In this document: positions 16,905 to 25,170 of the stretch, piece after piece | Layout of the letters: each line of letters begins with the position of its first letter | Numbering within the stretch: the first letter of the stretch is position 1 | NCBI RefSeq assembly: GCF_006965485.1 | Contig: NZ_CP041360.1 | Coordinates: 5,994,501 to 6,058,500, forward strand | Length of the DNA: 64,000 bases | From: Spirosoma sp. KCTC 42546 | GTDB taxonomy: Bacteria; Bacteroidota; Bacteroidia; Cytophagales; Spirosomataceae | Direction: 5' to 3' | Notes under the pieces: generated by a model | Told to the model about the DNA's origin: nothing | Database searches by the model: none | The model's input: the letters and a program-made list of their open reading frames with translations, nothing else | Program-made: the position numbers and the translations under genes

Positions 16905-17051
16905 CTGCATTTTAAGTTTACAATAAAAGTAAGTTAGCAACTTTTTGCTCTTAATCAGTTACGGTTTTTTAGTTTATCATAAAGTAATCCCTCATCCTCA
17001 GCACGGGAAAATTTCATCACCATTCATTACTCAACTGACCAGAAGAAAACT

Positions 17052-17537
17052 ATGCATACTGATTCAACATCAAAACTGGTTAGAAATAACTTTCAAGGGG
17101 GTAGTCTATTGGTTATTGAAGATAATGCCGACCACTGGTTATTAATTCAGCATGGCTTACAAACCATTTTACCGGAAGTGAGACTAACTCGGGTAGCCAC
17201 TGCCCAGGAAGCTACTGACTATCTTCAGGATTGTGTAACCAGGCAATTATCATTACCTCGATTGGTTCTGCTGGATTTATATCTGCCTACACGGGAAGCT
17301 GGATTCGCATTTCTCAACGCTATCAAAACCTTCACGCCAATCTCAACCCTTAGACGGTTACCTATTGTTATTTTGAGTAGCTCCGATCACCTGGATGATA
17401 TTGGCCAGGCATATGAATCAGGAGCTTCTTCATACTTCACGAAACCCACCTTCCCACAGGAGTGGACAGCCTATTTTCAGGCAATATTTGAGTACTGGGG
17501 TCGAACGGTTACGCTACCAGACAGTAATGCCAGTTAA
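17052..17537 (+). CDS. Stand-alone response regulator receiver protein
   Basis: 161 residues, one receiver domain at about 18-145 and no output domain. The acidic pocket is VIEDNAD (E23, D24), the phosphorylated Asp is D75 in LVLLDLYLP, the switch Ser lies in VILSSSD and the conserved Lys in FTKPTFP (K131). The layout resembles Rcp1-type regulators, often partnered with histidine kinases or phytochromes. No kinase gene is nearby, so its partner is elsewhere. The start at 17052 (MHTDSTSK) fits the domain. Confidence 0.92.
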   Translation: MHTDSTSKLVRNNFQGGSLLVIEDNADHWLLIQHGLQTILPEVRLTRVATAQEATDYLQDCVTRQLSLPRLVLLDLYLPTREAGFAFLNAIKTFTPISTLRRLPIVILSSSDHLDDIGQAYESGASSYFTKPTFPQEWTAYFQAIFEYWGRTVTLPDSNAS

Positions 17538-17804
17538 TACCAATACTTCCACTCACAAGTAGGACCAAGTCCATCTAGTCAATTAGGCATCATAAAACCT
17601 CGCCGGGCATTCACTAACCCGACTCGTAAATGGCTTTTGTAGTCAATGATTCTACTGTCTTTTTAAAGTTTCTGCCTGCTTCCGTATTTTTTTGGCATCA
17701 TTTTCCCTTTGCCTAAAAAAATACACGATCCGAAATACTTTAGCCACTTATCTTCGTTAGTTCACATATAAGCCCTTTTCGATGCACAGAAGTTAACAAA
17801 AGGC

Positions 17805-18131
17805 ATGGATTTCGCTATAGCTCTACGAAAGCTTATACCTGTACTGACCGCTTACCTCAACATGACTCTTACATTTGCCCAATACAGTATTCTCAAGGCC
17901 ACTTATAAAGGGGTGACCTATGGACAACTAGAACAGGAAACCAATTTTGATTACCTGATGATTACATATTATATCAGTGGGTTATTAACGATTGGTTTGA
18001 TACAAGCGAGTAATAAAGAAGGTAGCGAAACTACGTTCTACAAACTAACCGATGAGGGCGAGAATTCGATTGAAGAGTATGAACGGGCGAATCCGGCCCT
18101 GATTATTAAACAGGCTAGTAACCAGTCGTAA
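17805..18131 (+). CDS. Winged-helix (MarR/PadR-like) protein, 108 aa
   Basis: TFAQYSILKATYKGVTYGQL followed by DYLMITYYISGLLTIGLI and a wing ending FYKLTDEGENSIEEY has the helix-turn-helix and wing pattern of small MarR/PadR-like regulators. The N-terminal helix would serve dimerisation. It is convergent with the peptide transporter, only 4 bp apart. Family call is moderate because the recognition helix is unusual (Tyr-rich). Confidence 0.6.
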   Translation: MDFAIALRKLIPVLTAYLNMTLTFAQYSILKATYKGVTYGQLEQETNFDYLMITYYISGLLTIGLIQASNKEGSETTFYKLTDEGENSIEEYERANPALIIKQASNQS

Positions 18132-18135
18132 ACTC

Positions 18136-19635
18136 TTACTGAATCCCGCCCATCCACTTCCTAAGCGGTTTTGCCAACAGCAATAGCAGAAAACCAAAAC
18201 CTAAGCTGAAATACGCGACGCTTTGAAACATGCTGGGCATCTGGCTCACATTTTTTTCATCGAAGCCCCCTGCAAATAACCCGGCAATCAGGTTCCCCAG
18301 TGATGTGCCAACGAACCATACACCCATCAATTGGCTGGTGTATCGTTTCGGTGCCAATTTAGAAAAAGCACTTAAGCCCACCGGACTCAGGAATAACTCG
18401 CCAAGTGTAAAAAACAGGTAGGTAGATGACAGATAGAAAGGCGATATGCGTGTTCCTTCTAACGCCAGTTTAGAGGCAATTACCATTATTACGTAGGCCA
18501 GACCAAGCAAAATGAGGCTGGTTGCAAACTTGGCAGGCACGGAATAGCTAATCTTCCGGTTTGCCAGAAAAACCCACAACATGGCAAGAACGGGCGAGAA
18601 AGTCAGGATAAAGGCCGGATTAAGGTTCTGAAACCAGCTCGATGGCATTTGCCAGCCAAATAGGTTAAGGTCGGTATACCGGTCGGCAAAGATTTGCAGT
18701 GAAGAGCCTTGCTGTTCATTACCCGCCCAGAACAGGGCAGAGGCCAGAAAGAAAACAAACAAGACGACCACCCGCTTTTTCTCGACAGTATCCAGCCCAC
18801 CCGCTAACAGAATATAGACAAAATAACCCACAGCGATCAGCGAAATGATGGTACCCATCGCGCGGGCCAGCCCTTGGGCAGTGGTCATGTCTAAAACACC
18901 GGTCAGTTGGAGTGTCGTTAACAACACGATAATAACCGCTAAGAATGCCAGTAGTGAGCGGTTACCGGTCGATGAGGCCTCGGTTGGGGGTTGTACTACG
19001 TAGTTGCCGTGTTCGCCCAGAAACCGCTGCCCAAACAGTCGGAATGTAACAAGGCCCAGCGCCATCGCTACGGCAGCAGCTCCAAACCCATAATGCCAGC
19101 CAACTCGCTGCCCCAGGTACCCAACTGTAAAAATACCGAGCAGCGAACCGAGGTTGATCCCCATATAGAAAATAGAAAAAGCGGCATCTTTACGAGCGCC
19201 CCCTTCAGGATATAGTTCACCCACAACGCTGCTGATGTTCGGCTTGAGAAGCCCAGTGCCCATAGCTACCGTGCATAGACCCGCATAGAATAGCCCCGGT
19301 CCGGATGGAATGGCCAGAATGATGTGGCCGAGCATGATGATTAATCCGCCATACCAGATGGACTTACGCTGTCCCAGAATGGTATCGGCAATCCAGCCGC
19401 CGGGCAGTGAGAGTAGATAAACGGATGCCGTATAGATTCCATAAATGGCCGCGCCCTCGGTTTCATTCAACCCCAAACCACCCCGAACGTTGTCGATCAG
19501 GAACAGCAACAAAATGGCTCTCATGCCGTAGTAGCTGAACCGTTCCCACATCTCGGTAAAAAACAGGACGAAAAGACCTGCCGGGTGCCCGAAAAGGGTA
19601 GTCTTGTCTATGGGCTTTTCAATAGTGGCTTCCAT
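18136..19635 (-). CDS. POT/PTR2-family proton-dependent oligopeptide transporter
   Basis: 499 residues with about 14 membrane segments. The family motif ExxER is present as FTEMWERFSYYGMRAILLLF near residue 30. GGWIADTILGQRKSIWYGG and FSIFYMGINLGSLLGIFTVGYLG are the other two PTR2 signatures. Transports di- and tripeptides with protons across the inner membrane. Start ATG 19635 gives the expected short cytoplasmic N-terminus. No peptidase gene adjoins. Confidence 0.93.
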   Translation of the reverse strand: MEATIEKPIDKTTLFGHPAGLFVLFFTEMWERFSYYGMRAILLLFLIDNVRGGLGLNETEGAAIYGIYTASVYLLSLPGGWIADTILGQRKSIWYGGLIIMLGHIILAIPSGPGLFYAGLCTVAMGTGLLKPNISSVVGELYPEGGARKDAAFSIFYMGINLGSLLGIFTVGYLGQRVGWHYGFGAAAVAMALGLVTFRLFGQRFLGEHGNYVVQPPTEASSTGNRSLLAFLAVIIVLLTTLQLTGVLDMTTAQGLARAMGTIISLIAVGYFVYILLAGGLDTVEKKRVVVLFVFFLASALFWAGNEQQGSSLQIFADRYTDLNLFGWQMPSSWFQNLNPAFILTFSPVLAMLWVFLANRKISYSVPAKFATSLILLGLAYVIMVIASKLALEGTRISPFYLSSTYLFFTLGELFLSPVGLSAFSKLAPKRYTSQLMGVWFVGTSLGNLIAGLFAGGFDEKNVSQMPSMFQSVAYFSLGFGFLLLLLAKPLRKWMGGIQ

Positions 19636-19737
19636 TTAGTTAGGTTAAGTGTTCAGTTTGCCGAAGAATCTATTCGTAAGTAACAAAAAAATAGATGTAA
19701 ATATACTGCTGGCAACTGAATCCGGCAAGGCTACGTA

Positions 19738-20706
19738 TCAGAAGCCCGGATCAAACGCCCACAAATCATCGAACCGTGTAGTACCAGTCGAACCCGTACT
19801 TATATAGCCTTTCGATCCGACCGCAAAACCAACCGCTTTTATCCGGGCTGCACCTTCAAAAGATCCTTTTTGAACCCATGAATCTATTTCTGGTCTATAA
19901 GCTAAAACCTGGTTTAGGCCCGCACCTATTGTGCCGGTTATCAGATAGCCAATACCATTAACGGCAAAACCAACACTATATGAACTATTAGAGACTTCAT
20001 CCGGAATACTTCGACGTTGCGCCCAGCTATCTTGATCGGAATCATATACCCACAGATCGTTATGGGTCTTATTTAGTGAGCTTCCCGCTCCAACATAAGC
20101 GAGATTATTTATGACAAACGTAGCCGCACTAACGCGTGTGCCATCTCCGAAATCCTTGCGCTGTGTCCAGCTATTCGTAGAGGGATTAAATCTCCAGAGG
20201 TCTGCTTTTTCACTTCCATCGAAACCTAGCCCAACAAACCCCGCATCATATAGAGTAAAAGCAACCGCCAAACGCCGGGCACTACCCCCAAAATCAGCTA
20301 CACGCATCCAGGTATTTGCGGTTGGGTTGTATTCGTAGAAGTCGCGGAAGAAATTACTCTGTGCATCTACCCCAGTCCCAACATAGCCTTTTGAATCGAC
20401 AGCGAAAGCAACAGCTTCAGTACGTCCTTTTCCGGGTAAACTGGCTATCTGCGTCCAGGTATTTCGGGAAGGATCATATTTCCAAAAATCATTGAGCGCG
20501 TTATTGGAAACATCCAGCCCAGTGCCAAGGTAGGCCATATTCCCGATCGTAAAGGAAACGGCTGCAGCCCGGGCTGGCCCTTCCAATTCAGCCTTCAACG
20601 TCCAGTTGCCCAACAGGGGGGATAACGTTATTGTACGCTGTGTACACTGCTGGAGCAGGAAGATTAAAACCACGCTTAAGCTTAGGACTATATAATTGAC
20701 TTTCAT
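19738..20706 (-). CDS. Kelch-repeat lipoprotein
   Basis: 322 residues. The signal peptide ends LLQQCTQ, a lipoprotein Cys at about 21. About six Kelch blades follow, each with the pattern W-K/R-Y/F-D/N-P-S-x-N-x-W and a GYVGTG or AYLGTG strand (FWKYDPSRNTWTQIASL, FYEYNPTANTWMRVADF, LWRFNPSTNSWTQRKDF). It should fold as a six-bladed beta-propeller on the cell surface or periplasm, where such proteins bind partners. No galactose-oxidase copper ligands were noted. Monocistronic, with 102 bp before the transporter. Confidence 0.88.
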   Translation of the reverse strand: MKVNYIVLSLSVVLIFLLQQCTQRTITLSPLLGNWTLKAELEGPARAAAVSFTIGNMAYLGTGLDVSNNALNDFWKYDPSRNTWTQIASLPGKGRTEAVAFAVDSKGYVGTGVDAQSNFFRDFYEYNPTANTWMRVADFGGSARRLAVAFTLYDAGFVGLGFDGSEKADLWRFNPSTNSWTQRKDFGDGTRVSAATFVINNLAYVGAGSSLNKTHNDLWVYDSDQDSWAQRRSIPDEVSNSSYSVGFAVNGIGYLITGTIGAGLNQVLAYRPEIDSWVQKGSFEGAARIKAVGFAVGSKGYISTGSTGTTRFDDLWAFDPGF

Positions 20707-20820
20707 TGGATTAAGAGATTTAGTTAAACAAAAACGCGTTTTCCTGCATAAAAAAGATGGTGATTAGCGATGCTTAACTTAGTTTAAGGTAATGTTTCCC
20801 AGGTTTACTTCGAACGACTA

Positions 20821-21510
20821 ATGCTTCTCCCCTTCGACTATAAAAAAGACCCTTACCTGATTCTTGACTTCTCAGCTTCCAACCCTGATCTCGAAACACT
20901 CGACCTGACGGATACGGCCCTTTTCAGTGCATATGTATACGGTAAACTTCGGGCAGCCGGTGCCAGGGTGGGTATGGGTGGCTACAACGAACACCGGGTT
21001 ATTTACCGGCGGAGTAAGCATTTTAATACATCTGACGAAACCTCCCCGTACAACGGTCCGCGTGAAATTCACCTTGGTATCGACTTCTGGGCCGAAGCCG
21101 GAACGCCCGTTTTCGCCCTTCTGGCAGGTCGTGTGCATAGTTTTCAGGACAACGCTCACTTCGGCGACTACGGCCCCACAATTATTCTGGAACATACGGG
21201 CAACGCGGCTGGAAAGTCGTTTGGTCAAACGGCTTTCCAGCCGCGTTACTCGCTGTATGGGCATCTGACCCGCCAATCGCTGGATGGGTTGCAGGAAGGA
21301 ATGGAATTTAATGCCGGTCAGAAAATTGGCGAAATTGGGCCCTATCCCGAAAACGGCGACTGGCCTCCTCACCTCCATTTTCAACTCATGACTGATATGC
21401 TCGGACTAAAAGGGGATTTTCCGGGTGTATGCTCCCTAGCGGATCGTGAAAAATTTCTCCGTATTTGCCCCAACCCAAATGATTTATTAGGCATTGCTGG
21501 ACTAGGTTAA
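20821..21510 (+). CDS. M23-type peptidoglycan DD-metallopeptidase-like protein with a palindrome-encoded insert
   Basis: 229 residues. Zinc-site motifs of the M23 (lysostaphin-like) fold are present: REIHLGIDFW (H84, D88) and PPHLHFQ (H184, H186), with LYGHLT at about 145. No signal peptide is visible, unusual for a cell-wall hydrolase, so it may act on a cytoplasmic or modified substrate or use another route. Residues 128-142 (NAAGKSFGQTAFQPR) are encoded by a 46-bp palindrome that splits an otherwise ordinary strand pair between LEHTG and YSLYGHL, so they are probably an in-frame insertion. Confidence 0.85.
   Translation: MLLPFDYKKDPYLILDFSASNPDLETLDLTDTALFSAYVYGKLRAAGARVGMGGYNEHRVIYRRSKHFNTSDETSPYNGPREIHLGIDFWAEAGTPVFALLAGRVHSFQDNAHFGDYGPTIILEHTGNAAGKSFGQTAFQPRYSLYGHLTRQSLDGLQEGMEFNAGQKIGEIGPYPENGDWPPHLHFQLMTDMLGLKGDFPGVCSLADREKFLRICPNPNDLLGIAGLG
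21202..21247. repeat. Palindromic element inserted within the M23 coding sequence
   Basis: The two 23-bp halves are inverted copies with 21 of 23 positions matching (ends AACGCGGCTGG). It lies exactly in frame at codons 128-143. The analogy is with Rickettsia palindromic elements found inside genes; no relation in sequence is claimed. Confidence 0.85.
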
Positions 21511-21514
21511 TTCA

Positions 21515-21690
21515 TTGGCTACAAAGCTGTTTAGGCTTTACTTTTTAATGGATGAGTACTTAATTTTATCAGTCAGTTTTACCCCTAAATCCCCTGAAGG
21601 GGACTTTGCTCGTGTTCAAACAAAGTCCCCTTCAGGGGATTTAGGGGTAAAACAGGTTAGAAAAATAATCCTAAACAGCTTTGTAGCCAA
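21515..21690. repeat. Nested palindromes: outer 21-bp arms around a 32-bp-arm hairpin
   Basis: Outer arms 21515-21535 and 21670-21690 (starting TTGGCTACAAAGC) are perfect inverted copies. Between them lies a second, unrelated perfect palindrome, 21577-21652, with 32-bp arms rich in C/G runs (TTTTACCCCTAAATCCCC). One palindrome seems inserted in the loop of another. It also places a terminator after the M23 gene. Confidence 0.9.
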
Positions 21691-21723
21691 CGAGTGTCTT
21701 GCGCAACCATTTCTTTCAAAATA

Positions 21724-21756
21724 TTTTGAAAGTATAAAAACAATTGCTTATCTTTG
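21724..21756 (+). promoter_or_regulatory. Candidate Bacteroidetes promoter for the GbsR-like gene
   Basis: TTTTG at 21724-21728, about 20 bp, then TATCTTTG at 21749-21756, matching TTG and TAnnTTTG of the Bacteroidetes sigma factor. The start codon at 21760 lies only 3 bp on, so a transcript would be leaderless or the true start is further in. Confidence 0.5.
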
Positions 21757-21759
21757 AGC

Positions 21760-22260
21760 ATGGAATTCAACGAAGCCAAGGATAAATTTATTCATACCTG
21801 GGGTACACTAGCCACCCAATGGGGTATCAATCGGTCGATGGCGCAACTGCATGCGCTGCTGCTAATTGCCCCTCAACCGTTGGCTACAGAAGATGTGATG
21901 GAACAGCTGCAGATTTCGCGTGGCAACGCCAGCATGAACCTGCGCGACCTGATGGATTGGGGCCTGATTTATAAACAATTGAAACCAGGTGAGCGCCGGG
22001 AGTTTTTCATAGCCGAGAAAGACATCTGGAAAGTGGCCCGGCAAGTAGCCAAAGAACGTCGTCGCCGGGAAATTACGCCGGTTGTTGAGGTATTAAACGA
22101 ACTGAAAACTATTTCAACCGACACGCCTGAGGCAAAGGAGTTTCAACGAGTGATGGAAGGGTTAAGTAGTGTAGTGAGCTTTGCCGATAGCACACTTAAC
22201 GCCGTGATCAAAGCCGAAGAAAATTGGCTGATAGGTCAATTTATAAACGTATTCCGGTGA
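21760..22260 (+). CDS. GbsR/MarR-family transcriptional regulator
   Basis: 166 residues. MEFNEAKDKFIHTWGTLATQ opens the family domain. The winged helix spans about 20-95 with TEDVMEQLQISRGNASMNLR as the helix-turn-helix and GERREFFIAEKDIW as the wing. The rest is a long helical dimerisation segment. GbsR-type regulators commonly control osmoprotectant or membrane genes. The DCC-membrane fusion gene starts 55 bp downstream in the same direction, so it may belong to the regulated unit. An upstream TTG at 21754 is possible but ATG 21760 fits the family better. Confidence 0.88.
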   Translation: MEFNEAKDKFIHTWGTLATQWGINRSMAQLHALLLIAPQPLATEDVMEQLQISRGNASMNLRDLMDWGLIYKQLKPGERREFFIAEKDIWKVARQVAKERRRREITPVVEVLNELKTISTDTPEAKEFQRVMEGLSSVVSFADSTLNAVIKAEENWLIGQFINVFR

Positions 22261-22315
22261 TATTTTTTTACCATTATCTTTCAATAGTTTCTGAAATTTT
22301 AAACAGTACAAACTA

Positions 22316-23086
22316 ATGAAAAAATTAATCGTTTATGACGAAAGCTGCCCAATGTGTCGACTCTATACAAAGGGTATGGTGGCTGCCGACACGAGCGGCT
22401 GCCTAACGCGAGTCAGTAGTAGTAAGTTGCCGCCTGAATTAGTGATTAATCGTTTGGATAAGCAACGGGCACGTCATGAAATACCCATGATTGACCTCGA
22501 CGGTGGGGAAACCCTCTATGGAGTTGATACTTGGATTTATGCAGTTGGCCAGATGAATCAACAACTACAGAAGCTACTATCACTCAATTGGTTAAAACTC
22601 ATGTTGCAAAAAATATATGCATTTATCTCCTACAATCGACGCATCATCATTACCTCGCCACCAGGTCGCTGGCAACTATTGGACCTTCAACCCGATTTTC
22701 ATGCAGGTCAGCGGCTTGCCTTCATCCTATTCATTTTTGGGTTAACAACCAGCCTTTGGTTTTCTGGAAACAGCTCTGCCTGGCCACCAGCTCTATTCCT
22801 AGTAACAGTGGGTCAATTAGCAGCTGTTAAGCTTTACTTGCTTACACAACCATCGGCCAATACCACTGAAACAGTACTGGATTACACAGGTCACCTGGGC
22901 ATGAGCCTTTTCCTGGGAGTACTGATTATCAGCATCAGTTCTCTTGTAGGATGGCAGATCCTTGGTCTGGTTGGCTACGCACTAATGATTGGTCAGCATT
23001 TTATTCGAACCTACCGGCTTGGCCTAAGTCCGTGGCTAAGTATCTGGTTTACTACGCTGGTTTTCGTACTGCTTCTGCAAGCGTAA
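22316..23086 (+). CDS. DCC-type thiol-disulfide oxidoreductase (DUF393) fused to a membrane domain
   Basis: 256 residues. Residues 1-110 carry the DCC signature at the N-terminus, VYDESCPMCRLY, with a CxxC thioredoxin-like pair, followed by IPMIDLDGGETLYGVDTWIYAV. About residues 135-255 form four membrane helices ending in a short tail. DUF393 proteins are usually stand-alone; here the redox module is tethered to the membrane, with the thiols presumably cytoplasmic. Another membrane protein follows 76 bp later. Function unknown. Confidence 0.8.
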   Translation: MKKLIVYDESCPMCRLYTKGMVAADTSGCLTRVSSSKLPPELVINRLDKQRARHEIPMIDLDGGETLYGVDTWIYAVGQMNQQLQKLLSLNWLKLMLQKIYAFISYNRRIIITSPPGRWQLLDLQPDFHAGQRLAFILFIFGLTTSLWFSGNSSAWPPALFLVTVGQLAAVKLYLLTQPSANTTETVLDYTGHLGMSLFLGVLIISISSLVGWQILGLVGYALMIGQHFIRTYRLGLSPWLSIWFTTLVFVLLLQA

Positions 23087-23162
23087 AGCAGAGTTGCAAA
23101 CATCCATAGGTAGGAAGTAGCAAAATCAAATTCAAGCAACGTTTTTCTAGCCGATTATAACT

Positions 23163-23702
23163 ATGCGAAATACGTTCGACCCCTATACTTGGCACAACAA
23201 CCTGTATTTTCGGTGGACAGCCCTACCGGTTTTAGCGCACATGTTCAGTTGGATGACTGGTGTTGGTGGTGTACTTCTCTTCCCGATTCTGATAACGGTT
23301 GCCCAGTATCTTATTTTCAAAGTTCATCCAGCTGTTGCGCGACCCGGCTTCTGGTTCGTAACCTTACCGATCACGTTTATTTGTTGGGTGAAATGGGGAC
23401 CATTTATTACATCCACTCAGTCAGGGGGCATCATACAGGGAGTAACGGCTTATTATATAGGCCAGCTTGTCATCGCACTGTTTATCCCCCTGATAATCAA
23501 ACCGGAACGGCCAGAATTCTTACTAAACTGGATTGGGTGTACTATAACATCTGGCCTAGGCTGGGTCGTACTCTACTGGTTTGTAACGGGTATGCAGGGC
23601 AACAAAGTCAATATCCCAGGAAACGTTACCATATTCCTGATTTATCCGGCAATCGCTTTGATTGCGAACAGTGCCAGTGGCTTTTTCCTGTTAAAGGAGT
23701 AG
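23163..23702 (+). CDS. Integral membrane protein of unknown function, 179 aa
   Basis: No recognised family. About five membrane helices (for example VLLFPILITVAQYLIF, TAYYIGQLVIALFIPLIIK, VTIFLIYPAIALIANSASG). Starts MRNTFDPYTWHNNLYFRW with an aromatic-rich N-terminus. It follows the DCC-membrane fusion in the same direction and may form a unit with it and with the GbsR-like regulator. Confidence 0.65.
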   Translation: MRNTFDPYTWHNNLYFRWTALPVLAHMFSWMTGVGGVLLFPILITVAQYLIFKVHPAVARPGFWFVTLPITFICWVKWGPFITSTQSGGIIQGVTAYYIGQLVIALFIPLIIKPERPEFLLNWIGCTITSGLGWVVLYWFVTGMQGNKVNIPGNVTIFLIYPAIALIANSASGFFLLKE

Positions 23703-23730
23703 TAACCAGATCACACTGACACATCTATAG

Positions 23731-24528
23731 CTACGGTTTCGTCAAAAACTCCACGACGGCTTTCGAAAACTCAGGCGTACGCATGGCACCACCATGATTG
23801 CCCGGTACAATAACCAGCCTGGACCCCGGAATAGCATCTACCAGTGTCTGCGGATCACCATTGTCCTTATCCTGATCCCCGTTGACAACAAGCACCGGAA
23901 TCTTAATCTTCCCTAAATCGGCACGACTCGTCACAGGCTGAAACTCCTGTAGACGGGCCAGCACAAGCGTATCGGCTCCAGCCTTTTTAGCATTATCTAC
24001 AGCTGGTTGCAACTCAGGATGGCTGCCGGGTTTTGTTAGGGCTTCGTGGAAATTTTTGCGCCGAATCCAGTTGGGATCCGAAAAATCGACACTAATGCCG
24101 CCCATCACGGCCCGACGCACCAGTTTGTCCATGGTCAGTAGTTTAGCTGCCAGAATGGCTCCCCGCGAATAACCCACCACATCATAACTGGTTATGCCAA
24201 GGTATTGCACTAAGGCCATCACATCTTTCAGCTCGGCATTATTATCGTAGGCATCAGCAGCATGCGGCTTATCTGATAGGCCGTTGCCGCGTAAATCAAG
24301 GGTTATGACTTTGAATCCAGCATCGGCAAGCGACTGTCGTACAGGTGCCCGTTTCCAGCTTTCACTGGTCGAGATAAAGCCATGGAGTAACACAACCGGC
24401 TTGCCTTCTCCTATAATATCATAATGAATTTTCGTCCCATCGAACGATATAAACAACGGGTCACGAGTGGATTGAGCGCGAACAGCAAAAACCGTCGACA
24501 GACAGAGCAGAAACAGAACTGATTTCAT
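23731..24528 (-). CDS. Secreted alpha/beta-hydrolase
   Basis: 265 residues from Met at 24528. The upstream in-frame Met at 24561 would put 11 polar residues before the signal peptide MKSVLFLLCLSTVFAVRAQ, so the later start is preferred. Oxyanion motif VVLLHGF, nucleophile elbow VVGYSRG with the catalytic Ser, the acid in VVNGDQD and the His in PGNHGG make a complete triad. It is exported to the periplasm. Substrate unknown; likely a small ester or lactone. Convergent with the membrane protein gene, 28 bp apart. Confidence 0.88.
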   Translation of the reverse strand: MKSVLFLLCLSTVFAVRAQSTRDPLFISFDGTKIHYDIIGEGKPVVLLHGFISTSESWKRAPVRQSLADAGFKVITLDLRGNGLSDKPHAADAYDNNAELKDVMALVQYLGITSYDVVGYSRGAILAAKLLTMDKLVRRAVMGGISVDFSDPNWIRRKNFHEALTKPGSHPELQPAVDNAKKAGADTLVLARLQEFQPVTSRADLGKIKIPVLVVNGDQDKDNGDPQTLVDAIPGSRLVIVPGNHGGAMRTPEFSKAVVEFLTKP

Positions 24529-24627
24529 AGCGTTTGTGAGCAATCTAAAGATGCCAGGCAACTGGACAAGTCTAACTTTTCGCTATTCTAATGAGTTATT
24601 CCCTCATAAACAAATCACTCAACGACT

Positions 24628-24888
24628 ATGACAACCCTATTGACTCATGAAGCCCCCGCCGATGCCGAATTGATTGGTTCCCGCATTGGCCGTATTGACC
24701 CCGACAATTTTGAGAATCAGAGTGGAGCGGCCATCGAAGACGGCGACGATACAGACGAAGAAACTACTGATGAGGAAGAACTGGCCGATGAGCCACTTGA
24801 CGAAGATGGTGACCCAACGGGTGAACACGACCATCATCAGGATGATAATTATGCCCTAGGCGGCCATGTGACTCGCTCAGGTAGCTAA
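24628..24888 (+). CDS. Acidic low-complexity protein, 86 aa
   Basis: No recognised family. Rich in Asp and Glu (DGDDTDEETTDEEELADEP), ending with a His-containing stretch GEHDHHQDDNYALGG. Likely disordered. It is followed 24 bp later by a second acidic protein and then DoxX. The pair may bind metal or basic partners, but this is a guess. Confidence 0.5.
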   Translation: MTTLLTHEAPADAELIGSRIGRIDPDNFENQSGAAIEDGDDTDEETTDEEELADEPLDEDGDPTGEHDHHQDDNYALGGHVTRSGS

Positions 24889-24912
24889 TCCATACATAGT
24901 TTTAAACTTACT

Positions 24913-25170
24913 ATGAACACGACCAACGAAAATTATAATCCTGCCGACGATGGCAATCAGGGCGTTGTCCAGCTGATGGCGCAAAGCGAAGAAGCGAATG
25001 CCAGTGTTGCGCTGGATCAGCAAATGAACCCTGTTCACGCATCAGGCCCCGAACCCGAAAAAGCAGAAGTCAATGATTCTGACGTGGATGCAAATGGGGT
25101 CAACAACGATTTGCTGGAAGAAGAAGAGGTAGAGAACGGGGTCATTGATGAAACTGAAGATGACCAATAG
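24913..25170 (+). CDS. Acidic low-complexity protein, 85 aa
   Basis: No recognised family. Starts MNTTNENYNPADDGNQGVV and ends in DLLEEEEVENGVIDETEDDQ, so acidic and probably disordered. It overlaps the start of the DoxX gene by about 23 bp, implying coupled translation. It resembles the preceding protein only in composition. Confidence 0.5.
   Translation: MNTTNENYNPADDGNQGVVQLMAQSEEANASVALDQQMNPVHASGPEPEKAEVNDSDVDANGVNNDLLEEEEVENGVIDETEDDQ

Noticed and set aside
21515..21757. 80-residue open frame
   Set aside because: Wholly made of nested palindromes; its amino acids mirror the repeat.
23189..23719. 176-residue open frame overlapping the 179-aa membrane protein
   Set aside because: Other-frame shadow; the membrane protein has the coherent hydrophobic pattern.
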